A stretch of DNA of 7,223 nucleotides from Pseudobdellovibrionaceae bacterium (lineage in GTDB: Bacteria > Bdellovibrionota > Bdellovibrionia > Bdellovibrionales > Bdellovibrionaceae), in assembly GCA_014376325.1 (NCBI GenBank), contig JACMRP010000223.1:1-7223 (forward strand), written 5' to 3'. A model generated the notes under the pieces. The model had not been told where the DNA came from, did not search any database, and was given only the letters and a program-made list of their open reading frames with translations. Below, one piece after another: positions 1-4,493 of the stretch. Every line of letters starts with the position of its first letter. Within the stretch, counting starts at the first letter, position 1. A program made the translations under genes and the position numbers.

Positions 1-2
1 AG

Positions 3-854
3 CAAAAAAAGTTTTTCACCGCCAACATGCTACCAACGTCTGAATATATTGAAATCACCGCTGATTGGTTAAAAGTTGAAAACGTCAAAAATCTTCAATC
101 GAAGTGGCAAGGCTTTGTTCTTAAGAAAGCGCGGATGGGTTACGACGGGAAGGGCAATTTAGCGGTGCCACCCTTCCAGCCTCTCGATTTTGAAAAAATA
201 GATATTTTTTGCCGAAGCGCTTTTTCGAAAAAATCGCGGGTGTACGCAGAAAAGTTTATCGATTTCTCGAAAGAAGTGGCCTTGGTATCTTGTCAAACAT
301 TTGCGGGCGACTTAGGGTTTTATCCCCTGATAGAAACGGTTCAGAAAAATGGCGTCTGTTACTTAGCTTATACAGCACTGAATGAACAGTCCAACGAAAG
401 GCGCGCACAAAGCATGGCGGCCGTTATCGCAAAAAAATTAAATCTAGTCGGAACTTTTGCGGTTGAATTTTTCGTGACCGAGGACGGCGATTTGCTCGTG
501 AATGAAATGGCGCCACGGGTTCATAACTCTGGTCATTTTTCGCAAACCGCGGCGAAGTACAGTCAGTTTCAACTTCATTTGAAATCTTACTGGCAAAAAC
601 AGTGGCAGCCGGGTGACTTCGATACGCAAAAGGTCTTCGCGATGGTAAATTTGCTCGGACCTGAAGAAGTTCGTGGTATCGTTCATCGTCCAAAATCATT
701 TCAGAGTTACTGGTACGACAAAGAATTGACTACTCCCGGAAGAAAACTTGGGCATATGATCGTATCAAGTGATAGCACCAGAGAGCTGCCTGGTCTGATC
801 GAGTCCCTGATAGAGACCGAACACGACTGGCAAGAAAGTTTGAGAAATACATGA
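3..854 (+). CDS. purK: N5-carboxyaminoimidazole ribonucleotide synthase, 5' end outside window (partial)
   Basis: PurK is a cytoplasmic ATP-grasp enzyme that joins bicarbonate to aminoimidazole ribonucleotide using ATP, giving N5-CAIR in purine synthesis. The frame is open to the window edge: codons before the ATG at 27 read QKKFFTAN, which fits the conserved helix before the 'LPT' segment of PurK, so that ATG is internal and about 100 N-terminal residues are missing. Numbering from Met27: the ATP-grasp B-loop 'KKARMGYDGKGN' is at 33-44, 'YAEKFI' with the conserved Glu at 73-78, the metal/ATP region 'VEFFV' (146-150) followed by 'NEMAPRVHNSGH' (159-170), 'SQFQLHLKS' (179-187), and the C-terminal 'PGRKLGHM' signature (237-244). 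All active-site motifs expected in this part are intact. The stop overlaps the purE start by four bases (ATGA), implying translational coupling. The order K before E is the reverse of the familiar E. coli purEK. Identification is firm. Confidence 0.95.
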   Translation, partial: QKKFFTANMLPTSEYIEITADWLKVENVKNLQSKWQGFVLKKARMGYDGKGNLAVPPFQPLDFEKIDIFCRSAFSKKSRVYAEKFIDFSKEVALVSCQTFAGDLGFYPLIETVQKNGVCYLAYTALNEQSNERRAQSMAAVIAKKLNLVGTFAVEFFVTEDGDLLVNEMAPRVHNSGHFSQTAAKYSQFQLHLKSYWQKQWQPGDFDTQKVFAMVNLLGPEEVRGIVHRPKSFQSYWYDKELTTPGRKLGHMIVSSDSTRELPGLIESLIETEHDWQESLRNT

Positions 855-1333
855 ATGCGAATGCCGACGTACTGATTGTCATGGGAAGTTTGAGCGATCA
901 TCCAACGATGAAACGTGCAGAAGAGCTATTGAATGAATTCGGCATCAGTTTCAAAACTAAAATTGTTTCGGCGCACCGGACGCCTGCTTTAATGTATGAA
1001 GAAGGAACGAAGGCTCACGAAAACTATAAAGTGATCATCGCCGGAGCGGGTGGGGCGGCCCACCTCCCTGGAATGATGGCGTCGTTGACGATTTTGCCGG
1101 TGATCGGAGTGCCGGTCGCGATCGGGGCGATGAGCGGCAAAGATTCTCTTTACAGTATTGTGCAAATGCCCGAGGGAGTGCCCGTCGCGACGGTGGCTAT
1201 CGGCAACGCCGGAAACGCCGCCATCTTAGCCGCGCAGATATTAGGGGTCGGAAACTCAGAAATCCGCCAGAAATTGGTAAAATACAAAGAATCTCTCTCG
1301 AAGAAAGTCGAAGAACAGGGTAAGAAGATCTAG
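851..1333 (+). CDS. purE: N5-carboxyaminoimidazole ribonucleotide mutase (class I PurE)
   Basis: PurE moves the carboxyl group of N5-CAIR to carbon 4, making CAIR, directly after PurK. At 160 residues it has the usual length of class I PurE, which acts as a soluble octamer in characterised members. Visible motifs: the phosphate-binding 'GSLSD' (12-16), 'SAHRTP' (40-45) with catalytic His42, the glycine-rich '[12 protein letters not shown]' (64-75), 'GVPV' (86-89), and '[20 protein letters not shown]' (105-124). The presence of PurK next to it supports the two-step N5-CAIR route rather than the one-step class II carboxylase. The start is the ATG overlapping the purK stop. No good Shine-Dalgarno precedes it, so it probably depends on ribosomes finishing purK. 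The C-terminal tail is lysine-rich and is probably a helix beyond the core fold. Identification is firm. Confidence 0.97.
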   Translation: MNANADVLIVMGSLSDHPTMKRAEELLNEFGISFKTKIVSAHRTPALMYEEGTKAHENYKVIIAGAGGAAHLPGMMASLTILPVIGVPVAIGAMSGKDSLYSIVQMPEGVPVATVAIGNAGNAAILAAQILGVGNSEIRQKLVKYKESLSKKVEEQGKKI

Positions 1334-1343
1334 AATATTATCT

Positions 1344-1350
1344 AGGGAGG
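1344..1350 (+). promoter_or_regulatory. ribosome binding site deciding the GTG start of msrB
   Basis: AGGGAGG lies five bases before the GTG at 1356. It is the strongest Shine-Dalgarno in the window and supports the non-ATG start. Confidence 0.8.
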
Positions 1351-1355
1351 TTTCA

Positions 1356-1832
1356 GTGAACGAATCGAATGATACTAAGTGCGACCTTGTTTGTGGTTTA
1401 CCGGAGACGGACGAACAACTCCGAAAACTCCTCACTCCAGAACAGTACGAAATTGTGGCGAAGAACGGCACCGAGCGTCCTTTTGCGAATGCTTATTGGG
1501 ACAACCACGAAGCGGGTTTGTATGTAGACGTCGTTTCCGGGGAGCCCCTGTTTGCTTCGACGGATAAGTTTGAATCTGGAACGGGTTGGCCAAGTTTTAC
1601 CAAACCCGTTCAGAAAGAGTCCTTACGAGATATTGCCGATTTCACTCACGGAATGATTCGAACCGAAGTGCGTAGCAAAAAATCGAATTCTCATCTGGGA
1701 CATCTTTTTGACGATGGACCAGGTCCCTCGGGCGCGCGGTATTGCATCAACTCGGCTTCGTTGAAGTTTGTTCCCGTAGCCAAGCTCGAAGCTGAAGGCT
1801 ACGCCGAATACGCTAATTTATTCCAAAAATAG
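1356..1832 (+). CDS. msrB: peptide-methionine (R)-S-oxide reductase, zinc-free type
   Basis: MsrB reduces the R-epimer of methionine sulfoxide in proteins back to methionine, normally with thioredoxin as electron donor. The protein has 158 residues and one MsrB domain (about 26-156). Landmarks: '[12 protein letters not shown]' (39-50), '[13 protein letters not shown]' (54-66), '[11 protein letters not shown]' (71-81) with substrate-binding Trp78, 'HLGH' (113-116), and '[13 protein letters not shown]' (126-138) with catalytic Cys130. Both CxxC zinc motifs of zinc-type MsrBs are absent (Val-Val-Ser-Gly near 59-62; Ser-Lys-Lys-Ser-Asn near 107-111). The resolving-cysteine position in 'SGxGWPSF' is Thr76. 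The only other cysteines are Cys9 and Cys13 in the N-terminal extension. No signal peptide is seen, so it is probably cytoplasmic. The GTG start is chosen for its strong Shine-Dalgarno, and the first residues then hold the two cysteines. It lies 22 bases after purE on the same strand with no terminator between, so co-transcription is likely though no functional link is obvious. Confidence 0.95.
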   Translation: MNESNDTKCDLVCGLPETDEQLRKLLTPEQYEIVAKNGTERPFANAYWDNHEAGLYVDVVSGEPLFASTDKFESGTGWPSFTKPVQKESLRDIADFTHGMIRTEVRSKKSNSHLGHLFDDGPGPSGARYCINSASLKFVPVAKLEAEGYAEYANLFQK

Positions 1833-1855
1833 TCCCACTTTCGTCTAGTAGCCTT

Positions 1856-1914
1856 ATCCTATTTTGTAGTATGACTATGCTACTTTAGAGTATAATCATC
1901 CTATAAAGTAGGAT
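1856..1914 (+). repeat. three 17-bp imperfect palindromes at exact 21-bp period (putative operator array)
   Basis: Copies occupy 1856-1872 (ATCCTATTTTGTAGTAT), 1877-1893 (ATGCTACTTTAGAGTAT) and 1898-1914 (ATCCTATAAAGTAGGAT). Each start is 21 bases after the previous one, about two helical turns, which would place all three on one face of the DNA. Copies 1 and 2 match at 13 of 17 positions, 1 and 3 at 13 of 17, 2 and 3 at 9 of 17. Copy 3 is a perfect inverted repeat (ATCCTA, 5-base spacer, TAGGAT), copy 1 has one arm mismatch and copy 2 two. The array contains the likely -10 box (1891-1896) and runs into the Shine-Dalgarno of the winged-helix gene. Inference: it is the binding site for that gene's own product, giving cooperative negative autoregulation. 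Confidence 0.7.
1891..1896 (+). promoter_or_regulatory. -10 promoter element of the winged-helix/nucleotidyltransferase operon
   Basis: A perfect TATAAT lies 26 bases before the ATG at 1923, at the end of palindrome copy 2 and just before copy 3. No good -35 hexamer is found 16-18 bases upstream: the expected place reads AGTATG or TAGTAT. The promoter may therefore be weak, or use another sigma factor or an activator. Transcription would start within copy 3, leaving a leader of roughly 20 bases. Confidence 0.5.
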
Positions 1915-1922
1915 GGTGACTT

Positions 1923-2252
1923 ATGTATCAAGCGCTCTTCGGAAACAACATTGCCGAAAAAGTTTTGCTGTATATCGCAAATTACGGTGAAGGCTACATC
2001 AATAAAATAGCCAAGACTTACGAAGTATCTCCAAGCCAAGTTCAAAAACAATTGAAACGACTAGAGGCCGGCGGAATTCTGGTCAGCAGAATGACGGGTA
2101 ATTTGCGTGTATTCACGTGGAACCCGAGGCTTGCTATTAAGAAAGAACTTCAAGAACTTCTAGAGAAAGAACTGTCGTTAATGTCCAAAGAAGTCCTCCA
2201 AAAATACTATCGCGAGCGATCAAGGCCCCGTAGAACCGGCAAGGAAATATGA
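1923..2252 (+). CDS. small winged-helix DNA-binding protein, probable autoregulator or antitoxin-like partner of the next gene
   Basis: This 109-residue soluble protein has a winged helix-turn-helix at about 9-68. Helix 1 is near 'NIAEKVLLYIAN' (9-20), the turn and recognition helix near 'YINKIAKTYEVSPSQVQKQL' (25-44), then 'RLEAGGILVSR' (46-56) leading to the wing 'TGNLRVFTWNP' (58-68). A glutamate/leucine-rich helix follows (about 74-97), possibly for dimerisation, and a very basic tail (RERSRPRR, 97-104). This pattern recalls ArsR/MarR-like small regulators found next to nucleotidyltransferase genes, and is comparable in role, though not shown to be homologous, to AbiEi beside AbiEii. It overlaps the next gene by ATGA. 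The array of palindromes directly upstream suggests it represses its own operon. The start is ATG 1923, with AGGA nine bases before it. G+C is about 42%, below the neighbours. The DNA-binding call is good; the antitoxin role is inference. Confidence 0.85.
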   Translation: MYQALFGNNIAEKVLLYIANYGEGYINKIAKTYEVSPSQVQKQLKRLEAGGILVSRMTGNLRVFTWNPRLAIKKELQELLEKELSLMSKEVLQKYYRERSRPRRTGKEI

Positions 2253-2785
2253 AGATCACGCCAAAGCTAAATCTCCAACAACTTGCATTCATAGTTTCCG
2301 AACAGCTACATAAACGAGGAATTCAAGCGACCCTCGTCGGCGGCGCCGTCGTCACTATATATTCGGACAACGAGTATCAGTCCAGGGACTTGGATTTTAT
2401 AAGTCCACATGAACACAAAGACATCACAAATGCGATGTCAGAAATTGGCTTCGAAAGGCATGGAAAGAACTTCGTTCATAAAGACACAAACTATACTGTG
2501 GAATTCCCTAGTGGGCCGATAGGAATTGGAAATGAATCTCCGGTAAAGGGGGAAGCCGAGCTCAAAACAAAATTGGGCACACTGCAGATTCTGTCGCCTA
2601 CCCAATGCGTGATGGACCGGCTGGCATGGTTTTACCATTATAGTGATCGACAGTGTTTAGACCAAGCGCTCGCCGTAGCAAAAAAGCACAAAATTAAATT
2701 TGATAAAATCAAAAAGTGGTCAGAAAAAGAAGGTGCGATCGATCGATACGAACTCTTTATCAAGAGACTCAAAGAACTGAGTTAG
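2249..2785 (+). CDS. nucleotidyltransferase-fold protein (candidate toxin or RNA/protein-modifying enzyme)
   Basis: A 178-residue soluble protein with the minimal nucleotidyltransferase (Pol beta-like) pattern. There is an N-terminal helix (8-24), then 'LVGGAVVTIYS' (29-39) with the Gly-Gly pair, then 'SRDLDF' (45-50) with the metal-binding Asp47/Asp49 pair, and 'TVEF' (83-86) with Glu85 as likely third carboxylate. All three acidic positions are present, so it is likely catalytically competent. The C-terminal half is helical and carries 'PTQCVMDRLAWFYHYSDRQ' (117-135), a stretch I associate with small DUF6036/AbiEii-like nucleotidyltransferases, followed by a lysine-rich region. Known relatives in toxin-antitoxin systems (AbiEii, MenT, MNT) transfer nucleotides to tRNA or proteins; this one's substrate cannot be read from the sequence. 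The start overlaps the upstream stop (ATGA), and AAGGAA sits close before it. It is probably made in fixed ratio with the winged-helix partner. Fold confident, function open. Confidence 0.82.
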   Translation: MKITPKLNLQQLAFIVSEQLHKRGIQATLVGGAVVTIYSDNEYQSRDLDFISPHEHKDITNAMSEIGFERHGKNFVHKDTNYTVEFPSGPIGIGNESPVKGEAELKTKLGTLQILSPTQCVMDRLAWFYHYSDRQCLDQALAVAKKHKIKFDKIKKWSEKEGAIDRYELFIKRLKELS

Positions 2786-3223
2786 TTACAGTAAGTACTT
2801 CATAGTGATTTTTACGACGGAGTCCGCGCGGATCGGGGTCACGGCTTTTGCAAAGTCCGGCGCGCCGAAATATACGCGCGGATTGTTGGAGAAACCAAAC
2901 CCTTCGCGTGGTATTCCCATCGGTCCCTTTTTTAACTGACCGTCGCCGTCTTCATCATGCATTACCGTCACGGCGTACCGACCAACCGGCAAAGATTTTA
3001 AATGAATCAACACCGAGCCTTTGTCCTGAATCGGTATGTAGTACCTTTGTGCGGCACCTTCTCCTTTATCGGGAAAGGCTGCCTGCGATTCTTCAGAGAA
3101 AATGCTGACCGCGATGTAACCAACTTGCGAACGAATGTTGCCAATCTCGAGAGTTGCGGCAAAACCCCATGCCGGAAAACCCAGCGCAATAAAAAACAGA
3201 AGTGCTGTGATGAATTTATTCAT
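2786..3223 (-). CDS. secreted DUF2141 family protein
   Basis: This 145-residue protein starts with a signal peptide (MNKFITALLFFIALGFPAWGFA, cut probably near residue 22-23), so it should be exported to the periplasm or beyond. The mature part matches DUF2141: 'LPVGRYAVTVMHDEDGDG' (78-95) followed by 'GPMGIPREGFGFSNN' (100-114), then 'FGAPDFAKA' (119-127). The length is typical of the family, whose function is unknown. The segment Asp90-x-Asp92-x-Asp94-Gly resembles an EF-hand calcium-binding loop, so metal binding is possible but unproven. The ATG at 3223 has no strong Shine-Dalgarno; it is chosen because it begins a complete signal peptide. The upstream terminator at 3292-3328 separates it from the lipoprotein gene, so it should have its own promoter between 3224 and 3291, where I see no convincing hexamers. 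Its stop codon touches that of the convergent nucleotidyltransferase gene. Confidence 0.88.
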   Translation of the reverse strand: MNKFITALLFFIALGFPAWGFAATLEIGNIRSQVGYIAVSIFSEESQAAFPDKGEGAAQRYYIPIQDKGSVLIHLKSLPVGRYAVTVMHDEDGDGQLKKGPMGIPREGFGFSNNPRVYFGAPDFAKAVTPIRADSVVKITMKYLL

Positions 3224-3291
3224 AGAACCACGGTCTCTGAATGTCTTACGAAGGTCAATTGATTAGGATGTGTTCGCCGAACTTTCCAAGT

Positions 3292-3328
3292 GACAAACAA
3301 AAAGCCCGGCTCTTTCGAGTCGGGCTTT
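3292..3328 (-). terminator. intrinsic terminator of the lipoprotein gene
   Basis: Stem arms are at 3301-3312 (AAAGCCCGGCTC) and 3317-3328 (GAGTCGGGCTTT), paired over 12 bases with one imperfect pair. Read on the minus strand, the loop is GAAA and the hairpin is followed by a run of T (TTTTTGTTTGT, 3293-3303). It lies 27 bases after the stop codon at 3356. On the plus strand the T run is short, so termination is chiefly for minus-strand transcripts. Confidence 0.88.
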
Positions 3329-3355
3329 CTAGGAAAGCAATCTTTCAGTAAAATA

Positions 3356-4147
3356 CTATCTTGTCTCGAAACTTGCAGTTACGCAGGAATTAATCTGACC
3401 TGCATATTTATTTGCTTGAACCCATTCTGCTTTATCAAGAGCCGAACGGTTGTATTGAATAGAGTCAACACCTGGGGGTACTCCGTAGCGATCGCAGAAA
3501 GTATAAATCGCGTTGTAAAGTTCGATGCCGAAATATTTCGCAAACTCTTCAGTATACGGTGGTTTGTAATACAAACCGGTGAAGATGTATTTGCGGAATG
3601 AATCATCATTCGGATTAATCAAAGCTTGAATGACCGTCGACATTGCTGCGGTTTGAACAGTGGTTGGGTAGGTCGCTTCGGTACACTGGTCCATCGAACT
3701 TACGATGCGGGCGGCTGTCGGCGGTACATAATTTTGTGGATGCTGATCGCGAAGCGGGCAACCCAAGAACATGATCTTATGTAAGTAACAAGCTTTGGCG
3801 CTAACGCCGGCAAGTTTGCACTCATCTTTTTCAACAACCGGCGGAGGCGTCGGCACGGGAGTTGGAACTACGACGACTGGCGGAGGCGTCGCGACTGGAG
3901 GCGGAACCACAACGACCGGAGTTGGCGTAGCGACAGGTGTTGGGGCCACGACGACGGGTGTAGGTATCGGCGTAGGCGCAACGACCGGAGGTGTCACCGG
4001 GTCTAAGACGGGGGGCGCTTCAGGTAAGTCAGTTTCAGCTTTCGAAGCAGAGCTAGTCTCGTGGACAAAGCGCATGCCTGCATCCGAACAAGCTGTCAGC
4101 ATGTACACTGAGCAAAGAATCAAAGTCGATTTAGCTAACATATTCAT
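3356..4147 (-). CDS. proline-rich lipoprotein with a six-cysteine C-terminal domain, family not recognised
   Basis: Starting at the ATG at 4147, the protein has 263 residues. A GGAG lies six bases upstream, which decides this start over a longer reading frame from a TTG at 4174. A lipoprotein signal peptide ends in the lipobox Leu17-Thr18-Ala19-Cys20, so Cys20 should be lipidated. Position +2 is Ser, which by E. coli rules favours the outer membrane. After a short Ser/Glu-rich piece comes a Pro/Val/Thr linker (about 42-105) containing three 13-residue repeats and a shorter leading copy. The C-terminal domain (106-263) has six cysteines (110, 120, 130, 155, 218, 255), enough for three disulfides in the periplasm or at the surface, and is rich in Tyr and Pro. 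I do not recognise its family. The layout suggests a folded domain held away from the membrane by an extended tether. It has its own terminator downstream and a long non-coding stretch upstream. Confidence 0.85.
   Translation of the reverse strand: MNMLAKSTLILCSVYMLTACSDAGMRFVHETSSASKAETDLPEAPPVLDPVTPPVVAPTPIPTPVVVAPTPVATPTPVVVVPPPVATPPPVVVVPTPVPTPPPVVEKDECKLAGVSAKACYLHKIMFLGCPLRDQHPQNYVPPTAARIVSSMDQCTEATYPTTVQTAAMSTVIQALINPNDDSFRKYIFTGLYYKPPYTEEFAKYFGIELYNAIYTFCDRYGVPPGVDSIQYNRSALDKAEWVQANKYAGQINSCVTASFETR
3839..3985 (-). repeat. 39-bp tandem repeat coding the proline-rich linker
   Basis: Three 39-bp units (3839-3955) encode VVVAPTPVATPTP, VVVVPPPVATPPP and VVVVPTPVPTPPP (residues 65-103), preceded by a shorter copy VVAPTPIPTP (55-64, 3956-3985). 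On the plus strand each unit ends in ACGAC. The units have diverged at the base level, so they are not very recent duplications, but the in-frame period allows the linker to change length without loss of frame. Confidence 0.8.
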
Positions 4148-4493
4148 AAAATACTCCATTTTTTTAGATATCAACTTTTAGAGAGGCAAATACAGGGCCA
4201 AGGCCGCGTCTGGTTCTTTGCTGAACATAAGTCTGTGAAATGTTTGTGAGTTCTCACCCTGAGAAAGTTTTTTGCACTGTGCACGGAACGTGTTTCGACA
4301 AAGATCCAGTCAGAAAATAGAAAATTGAAATGACGTAAAGTTTGAACATCCATTCATATTTCACTAGTCGTTGGTCCAAACGCAGGAAATCAAAATGATT
4401 TATGTGTCGATATACTCAACGAAAGGTCTGGGTGCTTCGAGCAAGAAGTGATGATTGTCGAGGTAAAAAAAAATGGAATTGAATCGAAAGTGT
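4148..4493. other. gene-poor spacer between two minus-strand genes
   Basis: No credible gene is seen here; short open frames lack recognisable protein patterns and overlap neighbouring genes. It should contain the promoter of the lipoprotein gene (minus strand), but I find no convincing -35/-10 pair. Small symmetric elements are present: GTGAG-TT-CTCAC at 4246-4257 and a TGCAC/GTGCA element near 4273-4283. On the minus strand a run of nine T (about 4464-4472) follows the CLC gene but lacks a solid hairpin in front of it, so it is only a possible weak terminator. Confidence 0.5.

Noticed and set aside
1330..1345. CTAGA/TCTAG inverted repeat between purE and msrB
   Set aside because: Only five pairs, A/T-rich loop and no following T run, so not a terminator; effect on the msrB ribosome binding site would be slight.
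3224..3291. Promoter for the DUF2141 gene, TTGGAA at 3284-3289 with CTAATC at 3261-3266
   Set aside because: Spacing is 17 but the -10 match is poor; not supported well enough to annotate.
3290..3601. Plus-strand open frame of 103 codons starting near the terminator
   Set aside because: It runs through the terminator hairpin and antisense to the conserved cysteine-rich end of the lipoprotein; no ribosome binding site and no protein pattern.
3795..4181. Open frame of 128 codons on the plus strand, very rich in Gly, Thr and Val
   Set aside because: It is the mirror of the Pro/Val/Thr linker repeat of the minus-strand lipoprotein; low-complexity composition is explained by that, and the lipoprotein has a lipobox and ribosome binding site.
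4246..4257. GTGAG-TT-CTCAC palindrome in the spacer
   Set aside because: Single short element with no repeat and no clear relation to a promoter; could occur by chance.
4464..4472. Run of nine T on the minus strand after the CLC gene
   Set aside because: The preceding sequence offers only four-base stems with large loops, not a convincing intrinsic terminator.
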